From assembly GCA_963778185.1 (NCBI GenBank), contig CAVZTF010000003.1:62001-126000 (forward strand): DNA of 64,000 nucleotides. Direction: 5' to 3'. Shown in pieces: positions 8,946 through 18,289 of the stretch (position 1 is the stretch's first letter; each line of letters opens with the position of its first letter). Both the position numbers and the translations under genes were made by a program. The notes under the pieces were generated by a model that saw only the letters and a list, made by a program, of their open reading frames with translations, did no database searches and was not told where the DNA came from. The stretch is from RPQJ01 sp963778185 (GTDB taxonomy: Bacteria; Pseudomonadota; Gammaproteobacteria; Steroidobacterales; Steroidobacteraceae).

Positions 8946-10169
8946 TCAGCCCGCGAGGTGCCGCGAGAGCTCGAGCTTCGCGATGTGGTTGCGATGGACT
9001 TCGTCCGGGCCGTCCGCGATTCGCAGCGTGCGGGTCGTCGCGTACATCCAGCCGAGGCCGAAGTCGTCCGAAACGCCCGCGCCGCCGAAGAGCTGGATGG
9101 CCATGTCGAGCACTTCGCAGGCGACGTTGGGAGCGACGACCTTGATCATCGCTATCTCCTTCTGCGCCGCCTTGTTGCCGGCGCTGTCCATCATCCAGGC
9201 CGCGTTCAGCACCAGCAGGCGCGCCTGGTCGATCTTCATGCGCGCCTCGGCGATTCGCTCGCGCCACACACCCTGCTCCGCCAGCGGCCGCCCGAAGGCG
9301 ATGCGTCCGATGGACCGCTTGCACATGGCGCCGAGCGCGCGCTCGGCCACGCCGATGGCGCGCATGCAGTGATGGATGCGCCCCGGGCCGAGCCGGCCCT
9401 GCGCAATCTCGAAGCCGCGGCCCTCCCCGAGCAGCAGGTTGCCGGCCGGCACGCGCACGTTGTCGAAGTCGACCTCGGAATGGCCGTGGGGTGCATCGTC
9501 GTAGCCGAATACCGGCACGTTGCGCACCACGCGTACCCCGGGGGCGTCCATCGGCACCAGGATCATCGATTGCTGGCGATGACGGTTGGGGTTCGAGGGG
9601 TCGGTCTTGCCCATGAAGATCAGGACCCTGCAGCGCGGGTCGCCGGCACCGGAGGTCCACCACTTGCGCCCGTTGATCACGTAGTGGTCGCCGTCGCGCA
9701 CGATGCTGGCGGCAATGTTGGTCGCATCCGACGAGGCGACTGCAGGCTCCGTCATCGCGAAGCCCGAGCGGATCTTGCCCTCCAGCAGCGGTGCAAGCCA
9801 TTGCCGCTTCTGTTCCTCGTTGCCGTAGCGCACCAGCACTTCCATGTTGCCGGTGTCCGGCGCCGAGCAATTGCAGGCCTCGGGCGCCAGCGGCGAGCGG
9901 CCCATGATCTCGCAGAGCGGCGCGTACTCGAGGTTGGTGAGGCCCGCGCCGTGCTCCGACTCCGGCAGCCAGAGGTTCCAGAGTCCCTGCGCCTTCGCCT
10001 TCTCCTTGATTTCCTCCATGACGCGCGTGGGCTGCCACGCGTTGCCCTTGCCGCGATTTTCCGCGATCTCGGCGTGGAAACGCGTCTCGTTGGGATAGAC
10101 GTGCTGGTCCATGAAGGCGCTCACGCGCCGTTGCAGGTCCTGCACCTTGCCGGAGTAGCCAAAATCCAT
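8946..10169 (-). CDS. Acyl-CoA dehydrogenase, ACAD11-like
   Basis: FAD-dependent acyl-CoA dehydrogenase of 407 residues. FAMTEPAVASSDATN and the WWTSGAGDPRC block are present, and the segment IADGPDEVHRNHIAK resembles ACAD10/ACAD11 proteins more than classical short-chain enzymes. The ATG at 10169 follows GAGGAG; an upstream in-frame start has no supporting sequence. It lies 10 bases downstream of an APH-like kinase gene, the same pair that is fused in animal ACAD10/11 and separate as LvaA and LvaC in Pseudomonas, where phosphorylated 4-hydroxyacyl-CoA is converted to enoyl-CoA. Confidence 0.9.
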   Translation of the reverse strand: MDFGYSGKVQDLQRRVSAFMDQHVYPNETRFHAEIAENRGKGNAWQPTRVMEEIKEKAKAQGLWNLWLPESEHGAGLTNLEYAPLCEIMGRSPLAPEACNCSAPDTGNMEVLVRYGNEEQKRQWLAPLLEGKIRSGFAMTEPAVASSDATNIAASIVRDGDHYVINGRKWWTSGAGDPRCRVLIFMGKTDPSNPNRHRQQSMILVPMDAPGVRVVRNVPVFGYDDAPHGHSEVDFDNVRVPAGNLLLGEGRGFEIAQGRLGPGRIHHCMRAIGVAERALGAMCKRSIGRIAFGRPLAEQGVWRERIAEARMKIDQARLLVLNAAWMMDSAGNKAAQKEIAMIKVVAPNVACEVLDMAIQLFGGAGVSDDFGLGWMYATTRTLRIADGPDEVHRNHIAKLELSRHLAG

Positions 10170-10179
10170 CGTCGTCTCC

Positions 10180-11244
10180 TCAGGAAAGCTTGAGTCGTTC
10201 CACCTGGGCCCACGCGAGCTCGGCGATCGGCCGCGCGGCGCGACCGGTCTGCAGGGCCTCGGCACTCGAGGCGTTGCCCTGCAGTGCGCGCGCCAGCACG
10301 CCCTGCAGGATCGCTGCGATGCGGAACATGTTGTAGGCCATGTAGTACTCCCAGTCGCGCGCGGGAATCCCTTCGCGGCCGGTGCGCCGGCAGTACGCCG
10401 CGACGTACTCGCGCTCGGTCGGGATGCCGAGCGCGGTGAAGTCGATCTCGCCGAGGCCGCGGAACACGCCGGGTGGGATCCGCCATGCCATGCAGTGATA
10501 GGCGAGGTCCGCGAGCGGGTGCCCGAGGGTCGACAGTTCCCAGTCGAGCACGGCGAGGATGCGCGGCTCGCAGGGATGGAAGATCACGTTGTCGATGCGG
10601 TAGTCGCCGTGGACGATGCTGGTCTCGTCGCTGGCCGGGATGTTGTCGGGCAGCCAGGCCATCAGGTTGTCCATGGCCTCGATCGTCCCGGTCTCCGACC
10701 CCTGGTACTGCTTCGTCCAGCGCGACACCTGGCGGGCGATGTATTCCCCCGTGCGGCCGAAGTCGGACAGTCCTGCCGCCGCGTAGTCCACGTTGTGCAA
10801 CGCGGCGATGACGCGATTAATCTCATCGTGGATCGCGGCGCGTTGCGTGGCCGGCTGATCGGGCAGTCGCGGATCCCAGAAGACGCGCCCCTCCACGTAC
10901 TGCATGACGTAGAACGCCGTGCCGATGACCGATTCGTCCTCGCAGAGCGCGTGCGCCCGGGCGACCGGCACGTCGGTGCCCTCGAGCGCCTTGATCACGC
11001 GGAACTCGCGATCCACTGCATGCGCGGACGGCAGCAGCTTGCCGGGTGGCTTGCGGCGCAGGACGTAGCTCTGGTGCCCGGCCGCGAGCAGGTAGGTGGG
11101 GTTCGACTGACCGCCCTTGAACTGGGCTATCTCGAGCGGGCCCGCGAGCGGGGCCACGTTGGCCGTGAGCCATTCGGCCAGGCGCGCGGCGTCGAGGGCG
11201 TGCTGGGGCGCCACGGGGCGCGTGTTGTCTCGCTGCGCAGACAT
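10180..11244 (-). CDS. APH-family phosphotransferase, likely hydroxyacyl-CoA kinase
   Basis: A 354-residue aminoglycoside-phosphotransferase-fold kinase. The catalytic loop is HGDYRIDN and the metal-binding segment is LDWELSTLGHPLADL. The N-terminal FKGGQSNPTYLL forms the nucleotide-binding loop and LRRKPPGKLL contains the ATP lysine. These match the kinase domain of ACAD10/11 and LvaA-type enzymes rather than antibiotic kinases. Its position directly before the ACAD11-like gene supports phosphorylation of 4-hydroxyacyl-CoA. No LvaB-like small partner was seen. Confidence 0.88.
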   Translation of the reverse strand: MSAQRDNTRPVAPQHALDAARLAEWLTANVAPLAGPLEIAQFKGGQSNPTYLLAAGHQSYVLRRKPPGKLLPSAHAVDREFRVIKALEGTDVPVARAHALCEDESVIGTAFYVMQYVEGRVFWDPRLPDQPATQRAAIHDEINRVIAALHNVDYAAAGLSDFGRTGEYIARQVSRWTKQYQGSETGTIEAMDNLMAWLPDNIPASDETSIVHGDYRIDNVIFHPCEPRILAVLDWELSTLGHPLADLAYHCMAWRIPPGVFRGLGEIDFTALGIPTEREYVAAYCRRTGREGIPARDWEYYMAYNMFRIAAILQGVLARALQGNASSAEALQTGRAARPIAELAWAQVERLKLS

Positions 11245-11260
11245 TCGCTTCAGGGTCTCC

Positions 11261-12007
11261 TCACCTTCTACGGGGCGGCGCCAGCAGGCGTGTCGGCACG
11301 AATCTCAGCAGCGGCGCGACCAGCGCCCACGGCCACGCCGGCACGTAGCGGTGACCGACGCCGCGCTCGATAAGGCGGGCCATGATCGCGACGCCCTTCT
11401 CCACCGGGATGGCGAACGGCAGGCGCTTTGCGTCGCGATTCATGTCGGTCCTGATGTAACCGGGCGCAAGCTCGGTCACGACGATGGGCTCGTGCCATAC
11501 CTCGGCGCGCAGCGTTTCCACGTAAGCGTGCAACCCGGCCTTGGCCGCCGAGTACGCGCCGAGAAACGGCTGGCCGCGGCTACCCGCGACCGAGGTGATC
11601 GCAACGATCTGCCCGCCGCCCTGGGCCCGCAATACCGGAAGACCGTACTCGATGGTGGCGATGGCGCCCGCGAGGTCGGTGTCCAGCACCTGGCGGGCAA
11701 GGTCGAGCTTGCCCTTGCCGATCGGCAGCGTGTAGCCGACGCCCGCGTTCGCGACCAGCACGTCGAGGCGGCCGAATTCCGCCGCCGCGCGCTCGATCGC
11801 GGTCTTGACGCCGTCGAAGTCCGTCACGTCCAGCGCAAGCGGCAGGACCCTGCCCGCGCCCAGCTCCCGCAGGCGGCCGGACAGTGCCTCGAGACGATCC
11901 ATGCGGCGCGCGGCAATCGCAAGATCGTAGCCGCGGCGCGCGAACTCGACCGCCAGCCCCTCGCCGATGCCGGCCGACGCGCCGGTGATGAAGATCGAGC
12001 GTGTCAT
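11261..12007 (-). CDS. Short-chain dehydrogenase/reductase
   Basis: A 248-residue SDR. It has TGASAGIG near the N-terminus, an IAARRMDRLE segment after strand 2 that favours NADPH, the NAG motif in VLVANAGVGY, and catalytic YSAAK. The gene starts 10 bases after the upstream dehydrogenase ends and finishes 16 bases before the kinase gene, so it is inside the same operon. The substrate cannot be read from sequence. Confidence 0.9.
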   Translation of the reverse strand: MTRSIFITGASAGIGEGLAVEFARRGYDLAIAARRMDRLEALSGRLRELGAGRVLPLALDVTDFDGVKTAIERAAAEFGRLDVLVANAGVGYTLPIGKGKLDLARQVLDTDLAGAIATIEYGLPVLRAQGGGQIVAITSVAGSRGQPFLGAYSAAKAGLHAYVETLRAEVWHEPIVVTELAPGYIRTDMNRDAKRLPFAIPVEKGVAIMARLIERGVGHRYVPAWPWALVAPLLRFVPTRLLAPPRRR

Positions 12008-12017
12008 GGCAGCCCCG

Positions 12018-13838
12018 TCAGAACCACTCGTCGCGCATGCCGAGCGTGGTCTCGTCGAGGCTCGCGAGCAGGTCGAGCCGGGGCGCGATGCGTGGCAGCT
12101 CCCAGCGGTAGAAATACCGGCACGCCTGGCGCTTGCCGTCGTAGAACGCGCCCGCCCGGCCGTGCGCGGCGCAGGCCTGCTCCAGCCAGATCCAGGCGAT
12201 CACGACGTGCCCGAAAGCCTCCAGGTAGACCGTTGCGTTCGCGAGCGTCCGCTCCGCATCCCCGGCACCGTGCAATGCACGGGTCGTCGCCACGATGCGC
12301 GCGACGGCCTGCTCCAGCGCCAGCGCGCAAGCGGCGAGGTCCGCGTCGCCCGCCTGCCGTGCGCGAGCGACGGCGCCCGCGATGCGCTCCCCGAGCAGCT
12401 CGAGCGCGCGTCCACGCTCCATCGTGACCTTGCGCCCGAGCAGGTCGAGCGCCTGGATGCCGTGCGTGCCTTCGTGGATGGGGTTCAGGCGGTTGTCTCG
12501 ATACAGCTGCTCCACCGGGTAGTCACGCGTATAGCCGTATCCGCCCAGCACCTGTATCGCGAGGTCGTTGGCGGCGAGGCACCACTGCGATGGCCAGGAC
12601 TTGGCGATCGGCGTGAGGATCTCGAGCAGCCGCTTCGCATCCGCGCGCACCGACGGAGGTTCCGCCGTGTGCTCGTCGTCCACCAGGCGCGCGCAGTACA
12701 GGTTGAGGGCAAGCCCGCCCTCCACGTAGGCCTTCTGTGCCAGCAGCATGCGTCGCACGTCGGTGTGCTCCACGATCTTGACCTGTGGCGAGGAGGGGTC
12801 CCTCGCGGCGACCGGACGGCCCTGCGGGCGATTGCGCGCGTACTCGAGCGATTCGAGGTAACCCGCGTACCCGAGTGCGACCGCTCCCAGCCCGACGCCG
12901 ATGCGCGCCTCGTTCATCATGTGGAACATGCAGGCGAGGCCGCGATGTTCCTCACCGACGAGGTAGCCGATGGCGCCGGCCCTTCCCTCCGGCCGGTAGC
13001 GGCCCTCGCCGAAGTTGAGCAGTGTGTTGACGATGCCGCGGTTGCCCATCTTGTGGTTCAGTCCGGCGAGCGCGACGTCGTTGCGCTCGCCGACCGTTCC
13101 ATCCGGCCCGACCAGGCTGCGCGGGACGATGAACAACGAGATGCCCTTGACCCCGGGCGGCCCGCCCGGCGTCTTCGCGAGCACGAGGTGGACGATGTTC
13201 CCGGTGACCTCGTGCTCGCCCGCGGATATCCACATCTTGTTACCGGACAGGCGGAAACGCGGCCCGAGCGGCGAATCGCCGTCCGGCTCAGCGCGAGTCG
13301 CGATGTCGGCCAGCGATGAACCCGCCTGGGGCTCCGACAGGCACATGGTGCCGCTGAAACGGCCCGCCAGCATCGGCCGCACGAACGTCTCCACCTGTGC
13401 GGGCGAACCGTGTGCGATGAGCAGGTTGGCGTTGGCCGCCGTGAGCAACGGGTAGCCAGCGCTGCCCGCGTTGGCCGCGAGGAAGTACGCGAAGCAGGCT
13501 TTGTCGACCAGGGCCGGCAGCTGCATGCCACCGAGGTCGTAGTCCTGCGCGGCGGCGAGCAGGCCCGCCCCGGCAAACGCTTCGAAGGCGGCCTTCACCT
13601 CCGGAATGAGACGCACGCGCTCGCCGTCGAACTCGGGCTCCTCGACGTCGCTCTTGCGACGGTGCGGCAGGAACAGTTCGGTGGCGATGCGTTCCGCAGT
13701 GTCCAGGGCGGAATCGAAGGTCTCGCGCGAATGGTCGGCGAACCGGGGGCGGCTGCAGAGCGAGGCGGCGTCTAGCCATTCGTGCAGCAGGAACTCGAGG
13801 TCGCGACGGGAAAGGAGCTTCGAGGTCATGACGGCCAT
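12018..13838 (-). CDS. Acyl-CoA dehydrogenase of the large (DmdC/FadE-like) type
   Basis: A 606-residue acyl-CoA dehydrogenase. It shows MCLSEPQAGSSL, KMWISAGEH, GYGYTRDYPVEQLYRD and IHEGTHGIQALDLLGRK, followed by a C-terminal extension typical of the 600-residue family that includes 3-methylmercaptopropionyl-CoA dehydrogenases. The start at 13838 (MAVMTSK) is chosen because homology begins there; the frame stays open upstream to 14705 but that part lies antisense to the LysR gene and has no family features. First gene of the six-gene operon and divergent from the LysR regulator. Confidence 0.88.
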   Translation of the reverse strand: MAVMTSKLLSRRDLEFLLHEWLDAASLCSRPRFADHSRETFDSALDTAERIATELFLPHRRKSDVEEPEFDGERVRLIPEVKAAFEAFAGAGLLAAAQDYDLGGMQLPALVDKACFAYFLAANAGSAGYPLLTAANANLLIAHGSPAQVETFVRPMLAGRFSGTMCLSEPQAGSSLADIATRAEPDGDSPLGPRFRLSGNKMWISAGEHEVTGNIVHLVLAKTPGGPPGVKGISLFIVPRSLVGPDGTVGERNDVALAGLNHKMGNRGIVNTLLNFGEGRYRPEGRAGAIGYLVGEEHRGLACMFHMMNEARIGVGLGAVALGYAGYLESLEYARNRPQGRPVAARDPSSPQVKIVEHTDVRRMLLAQKAYVEGGLALNLYCARLVDDEHTAEPPSVRADAKRLLEILTPIAKSWPSQWCLAANDLAIQVLGGYGYTRDYPVEQLYRDNRLNPIHEGTHGIQALDLLGRKVTMERGRALELLGERIAGAVARARQAGDADLAACALALEQAVARIVATTRALHGAGDAERTLANATVYLEAFGHVVIAWIWLEQACAAHGRAGAFYDGKRQACRYFYRWELPRIAPRLDLLASLDETTLGMRDEWF

Positions 13839-13917
13839 GATACAAGCAGGGCGAGCGGGCCGCCGTCGCCGCGACGAAACGTGCCATCGGACCCGCCATC
13901 TGCTAGCGTTCCCGGGC

Positions 13918-14955
13918 ATGGCGAAGACACCCAGCCTGCTCGACCTGGTCGGCCTCCTCCCCGCCCGCGACATCACCCGCGCGGCCCGGGCCCTGGGCCT
14001 CACGCCCGAGGTGCTCATCAAGAAAGTCGGCACCCTCGAGTCGGTCCTCGGCACCAAGCTGGTCGACACGGCAACGAAGGCCCTGAGGCCCGGCGAGGCC
14101 GGGCGCCTGGTCATCGACCACGCGAGCCGGATCTTTTCGCAGGCCCGTGACTTCACGCGGGACCTCGAGGAACTCGCCGGACTGCAGGCTCCCGAGATCA
14201 ATTTCGGCACCGACATGTTCGCGGCGGAGCTCCCGCTCGGCATCACGCTCGGGCGCATGGCCTCGGCCAACTCCCGGCTGCGGGTGCGCACGGTCATCGG
14301 CGACTTCGAGGACCTGACGCGCGCCGTGCTCGGTGGCAAGCTCGAATTCGCCGTCGCCGACACGACCAGCGCAGAACGGCATACGGCGCGGCTCGCCATC
14401 GAGCCGATCGCCGAGCACCAGCTGTTCTTCTTCGCGCGGCACGGCCACCCGCTCACGACCGCCAAGGAATTGACGCTCGAGTCGATACTCGAGACGCCCC
14501 TGGTTTCGCCCCGCGTTCCGCAGCGCATCGCCGTCCACATCGCGAAATCGATGCCGCTCGCCAAGGTCGACCGCGAGACCGGCGACCTCTCGCCCAACCT
14601 CATGCTGGACAGTTTTGCCGTGGCGAAGGCGGCGGTGCTGGCCGGCGATGCGATCGCCCTCGCGCCCATCATGGCGATCGAGGCCGACCTGCGCGCCCGG
14701 CGCATCGCATTGATCCGCTACGAGGCGGCCTGGATGCACATGAGCTACGGGCTCTTCTATCCACGCAAGCGTTCGCTGTCGCGCGCGGCCCAGCTGTTCG
14801 TGACCCAGTTGCGGCAGGTCGAGACCATGATCCAGGAACGCGAGCAGCGCGCGCTCGCGCGCATGGACATCAAGCGCCACAGCCGCAAGGTCGCGACCCG
14901 CAGGACCACCGCAAGGGCGAAGCGCTCGTCTTCCACGCCGGCCCGGCGACGCTGA
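13918..14955 (+). CDS. LysR-family transcriptional regulator, atypical
   Basis: A 345-residue regulator with an N-terminal winged helix-turn-helix (ARDITRAARALGLTPEVLIKK then LESVLGTKLV) and a periplasmic-binding-like effector domain (INFGTDMFAAELPLGIT onward). The helix-turn-helix diverges from the usual SQPAVS-type recognition helix, and the protein ends in a long basic tail (about 30 residues rich in Lys/Arg/Thr). It is divergent from the acyl-CoA dehydrogenase operon with 79 bp between starts, the classical arrangement for a LysR regulator of its neighbour. The M64 peptidase follows after one base. Confidence 0.82.
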   Translation: MAKTPSLLDLVGLLPARDITRAARALGLTPEVLIKKVGTLESVLGTKLVDTATKALRPGEAGRLVIDHASRIFSQARDFTRDLEELAGLQAPEINFGTDMFAAELPLGITLGRMASANSRLRVRTVIGDFEDLTRAVLGGKLEFAVADTTSAERHTARLAIEPIAEHQLFFFARHGHPLTTAKELTLESILETPLVSPRVPQRIAVHIAKSMPLAKVDRETGDLSPNLMLDSFAVAKAAVLAGDAIALAPIMAIEADLRARRIALIRYEAAWMHMSYGLFYPRKRSLSRAAQLFVTQLRQVETMIQEREQRALARMDIKRHSRKVATRRTTARAKRSSSTPARRR

Positions 14956-14956
14956 C

Positions 14957-16381
14957 GTGCGAATCGCCTTCCCCTGGCGGGGCGCCGCCGTCGCGCTGCT
15001 CGCGGTCGCCCTGGGCCCGGCCCGGGCCGCAGCGCCGGGGACCCTGCGCGTCGACTACTTCCACACCGGCGGTGAGGGCGTCGAGATCTTTGCCGTCGAC
15101 CGCATCGTGGCCGAACCATTGCCCTGGCCCGGGCACCCGGACCGCTCCACCGACGACGGCACCTCGGGCACCTATCGCTTCGAAGTGCGCAGTCCCGCGG
15201 GCGAGCTGCTGTATTCCCGCGGCTTCGCGTCGATCTTCGCCGAGTGGGTCACCACGGCCGAGGCGGCGCAATCGCACCGCACGTTCCACGAATCGCTGCG
15301 ATTCCCGGCGCCTGCGGCTCCCGTACAGGTGATCGTGCAGCGTCGCAATGCCGACCAGTCCTTCGAGACCGTGTGGCAGGCGACGGTGGACCCGTCCGAC
15401 ATGTTCGTGGACCGTGCGGCGCCTGCGGTGCAGGCACTGCTCGAAGTGGAGCGCCACGGCTCCCCGGCGGACAAGGTGGACGTGCTGCTGATCGGGGACG
15501 GTTACACCGCAGCCGAGTGCGCCAGCAAGTTCCTGCCCGACGCGCGGCGCATGGCCGGCGCACTCTTCCGGCACGAGCCTTTCGCGGCGCGCCGCGCTGA
15601 CTTCAACGTCTGGGGTCTGTGCCCGCCGTCCGCCGAGTCCGGTGTCGCGCGACCGTCGACCGGGGTCCATCGGCGCACCCCGGTCGGCGCGGCCTACGAC
15701 GCCTTCGGCTCGGAGCGCTACGTGCTGACGTTCGAGAATCGTGCGCTGCGCGAGGTCGCCGCGTGGGCCCCCTACGAGTTCCTCGCGATCCTCGTCAACG
15801 GCGCAACCTACGGCGGAGGCGGCATCTTCGGCGCGTTCTCGACCGTGGCCGTGGACAGTGCCTGGGCCGACTACCTGTTCGTCCATGAGTTCGGCCACCA
15901 TTTCGCCGGCCTCGCCGACGAGTACTACACCTCGCCCGTGGCCTACGAGCCGGCGAGCCGCATCGTCGAGCCCTGGGAGGCCAACGTCACGGCGCTGCTC
16001 GACGCCGAGCGCCTGAAGTGGCGCGACCTGCTCGCCACCAGCACGCCCGTGCCGACGCCGTGGCCGAAGGCCGAGTTCGAGGAACGGCAGCGCGAATTCC
16101 AGGCGCGACGCAAACAGATCCGCGCCGAGCGGCGGCCAGAGAACGAGATGGACGCGCTGTTCCGCGAGGAGCAGGCGTACACGGAGCGACTGCTTGCTGC
16201 CGACGTCCGCGCGGACCAGGTCGGCGCCTTCCAGGGCGCGAACTACGATGCCCGGGCCTACTACCGTCCGCAGCTCGACTGCGTGATGTTCACCCGCGAC
16301 GAGGTGCCGTTCTGCCGGGTCTGCCAGCGAGCGCTCGAGCAGGTCATCGACCTGCACGCCGGGCCGCGCCCCGGCCGCTGA
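14957..16381 (+). CDS. Exported M64-family metallopeptidase (IgA-peptidase-like)
   Basis: A 474-residue secreted zinc peptidase. The GTG start opens a signal peptide (AAVALLAVALGPARA). The zinc motif HEFGH (His310, His314) continues as HFAGLADEYY, which is diagnostic of the M64 family, and the N-terminal LIGDGYTAAE is also conserved there. The family is named for IgA cleavage in gut bacteria, but nothing here implies a host; an environmental role is more likely. It starts one base after the LysR stop codon, so the two genes are probably co-transcribed. Confidence 0.87.
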   Translation: MRIAFPWRGAAVALLAVALGPARAAAPGTLRVDYFHTGGEGVEIFAVDRIVAEPLPWPGHPDRSTDDGTSGTYRFEVRSPAGELLYSRGFASIFAEWVTTAEAAQSHRTFHESLRFPAPAAPVQVIVQRRNADQSFETVWQATVDPSDMFVDRAAPAVQALLEVERHGSPADKVDVLLIGDGYTAAECASKFLPDARRMAGALFRHEPFAARRADFNVWGLCPPSAESGVARPSTGVHRRTPVGAAYDAFGSERYVLTFENRALREVAAWAPYEFLAILVNGATYGGGGIFGAFSTVAVDSAWADYLFVHEFGHHFAGLADEYYTSPVAYEPASRIVEPWEANVTALLDAERLKWRDLLATSTPVPTPWPKAEFEERQREFQARRKQIRAERRPENEMDALFREEQAYTERLLAADVRADQVGAFQGANYDARAYYRPQLDCVMFTRDEVPFCRVCQRALEQVIDLHAGPRPGR

Positions 16382-16395
16382 GTCGCGACTCGATC

Positions 16396-17664
16396 ATGCT
16401 CCCAGCGGTGGATCTCACGGTCGTCTGGAACTTCGCGACGGCGTTGCTCATCGGCGCGCTGCTCGGTATCGAGCGCGAGCGCCACAAGCGTGAGCGCGAC
16501 GAGCAGACCATCGGCGGGCTGCGCACGTTCATCCTGTTCACGCTGATCGGCGCGCTCGGCGGCTGGCTGACGCTCGTGCTCGATTCGCCGTGGATCCTCG
16601 CGACCGCCCTGCTCGCCGCGCTCGCGCCGGTCCTCGCCGGTTATGTGATCTCGGCACGCACGCAGCCTGACGCGCTGGGCCTCACCACCGAGCTCGCCGC
16701 GGTCGCCGCCTGCCTGCTCGGGGCGATGACGACGCTCGGCTACCGGGAGCTCGCCGTGGGCCTCGGCGTGATGGTCGCGGCGGTGCTCGCCTACAAGCAG
16801 CCGCTGCACGGCATCGTCAACCGCCTGGACCGCGAGGACGTCTACGCCGGGCTGCGCCTGCTGATCGCCACCTTCATCGTCCTGCCGCTGCTGCCCAACG
16901 ACGCGCTCGACCCATGGGGCGCGCTGAACCCGCGCTCCCTGTGGGTGCTGGTGCTGCTCATCTCCTCGCTCTCCCTGGTCGGTTACGTCGCGACCCGCCT
17001 CCTGGGCGCGCATCGCGGCATCCCGCTGACCGGACTGACCGGCGGGCTGGTGTCCTCGACGGCCGTGACTCTAGCGTTCGCGCGGCAGAGCCGCGACGCC
17101 GCCTACTCGCAAGCCGCTCCGGCGCTCGCGAGCGGCATACTGCTCGCCTGGACGGTGATGTTCCTGAGGGTGGTCGTCGAAGTGATGGTCGTCAATCGCG
17201 CGCTGCTGCCCCAGCTCGTGGTGCCGTTCGGGGTCATGGCGTCCGTCTCCGCCGCCTTCGCCCTGTACCTGCGCCAGCGCGCCGGCCGGTCGGAGCAGGC
17301 CGAGGGCGTGCCGCTGCGCAACCCGTTCAGCCTCACGGCGGCGGCAAAGTTCGCGGCGTTCTTCGCGCTCGTGCTGCTCATCGTCAAGCTCGTCCAGACT
17401 TACGCCCCGGACGAGGGCATCTATTTTGTCGCGGCCCTCGCCGGCACGACCGACGTCGATGCAATCACCCTCTCGATGGCACAGTACGCGCGCGGCGGCG
17501 CCATGCCGGTCGCGGTGCACGCCATAACGATCGCGACGCTGACCAACACCGTGGTGAAGGCGGCCATGGTCGTTGCGCTCGGCAGCCGGGAGCTGCGCAA
17601 GTCGATTCTCGGAGCCGCCGTCGCGATCCTCGGCACCGGCGCTGGCGCCCTGCTGCTCGGCTGA
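16396..17664 (+). CDS. MgtC/SapB-DUF4010 family membrane protein
   Basis: A 422-residue polytopic membrane protein with about a dozen hydrophobic segments. The N-terminal third (LLIGALLGIERERHKR, TIGGLRTFILFTLIGALGG) is the MgtC/SapB domain, and the rest (LTGLTGGLVSSTAVTLAFA, AGTTDVDAITLSMAQ) is the DUF4010 domain. Function of this fused family is not established. It begins 14 bases after the M64 gene on the same strand. Confidence 0.85.
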   Translation: MLPAVDLTVVWNFATALLIGALLGIERERHKRERDEQTIGGLRTFILFTLIGALGGWLTLVLDSPWILATALLAALAPVLAGYVISARTQPDALGLTTELAAVAACLLGAMTTLGYRELAVGLGVMVAAVLAYKQPLHGIVNRLDREDVYAGLRLLIATFIVLPLLPNDALDPWGALNPRSLWVLVLLISSLSLVGYVATRLLGAHRGIPLTGLTGGLVSSTAVTLAFARQSRDAAYSQAAPALASGILLAWTVMFLRVVVEVMVVNRALLPQLVVPFGVMASVSAAFALYLRQRAGRSEQAEGVPLRNPFSLTAAAKFAAFFALVLLIVKLVQTYAPDEGIYFVAALAGTTDVDAITLSMAQYARGGAMPVAVHAITIATLTNTVVKAAMVVALGSRELRKSILGAAVAILGTGAGALLLG

Positions 17665-17767
17665 AGACGTGACCGCGCTACCGGCCTTCCGAAACTACGT
17701 ATTTTCGATTCGCGGGCCGGGGCCTATTTCGTGAGGCACGTTATTGGGTGCAGAAAGGGACGCGAAC

Positions 17768-18289
17768 ATGTCGATGATCAAACGAATCTGGATCCCGCTT
17801 GCGGCCGCCACCGTGGTTTTGTCGGCCGTCCCGGCGGGGGCCGAGGAAATGACTTTCGGCGCCACGCTGACGGGTGCTTCGGAACTTCCCGAGCCGAAGG
17901 ACACCCAGGCGACGGGCGAGCTCAAGCTCACGCTGAGCCCTGACGGCAGGACGTTGAAATACACCGTGACCGTCGACCGGATCCTGAACGCCGCCGCGGT
18001 CGACCTGCACCTCGGTCCCGCGCACGCGAACGGGCCGCTGATCGCCAAGCTGTTTCCGGCACGCGGCGCCGCTGCGAAGAAGGGCGAGTTCAGCGGCGTA
18101 CTGGCGGACGGTTCCCTCGATGCTGGCGACCTCATCGGCGCGCTGACGGGCACCTCCATTGCGGACCTGGTCGCCGAGATCCGCGCAGGCAACGCCTACG
18201 TCAACATCCACACGACGGACGGCGTGGACCCGGCCAACACGGGGCCCGGCGATTACCCCCTGGGCGAAATCCGCGGGCAGATCAAGTAA
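17768..18289 (+). CDS. CHRD-domain exported protein
   Basis: A 173-residue secreted protein with a signal peptide ending near GAEE and a single CHRD domain. The conserved elements are LTGASELPEP, a central VDLHLGPAHANGPL and the terminal AYVNIHTTDG..GEIRGQIK. CHRD domains were described first in chordin and occur in many bacterial surface proteins of unknown role. I chose the ATG at 17768 because AAAGGGA precedes it. Its last 8 bases overlap the end of the convergent amidohydrolase gene. Confidence 0.88.
   Translation: MSMIKRIWIPLAAATVVLSAVPAGAEEMTFGATLTGASELPEPKDTQATGELKLTLSPDGRTLKYTVTVDRILNAAAVDLHLGPAHANGPLIAKLFPARGAAAKKGEFSGVLADGSLDAGDLIGALTGTSIADLVAEIRAGNAYVNIHTTDGVDPANTGPGDYPLGEIRGQIK

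Noticed and set aside
10180..11244. Aminoglycoside resistance gene
   Set aside because: The kinase fold is shared, but sequence style and neighbours match hydroxyacyl-CoA kinases next to acyl-CoA dehydrogenases.
13839..14705. N-terminal extension of the large acyl-CoA dehydrogenase up to 14705
   Set aside because: It lies antisense to the LysR gene and shows no family features; homology begins at 13838.
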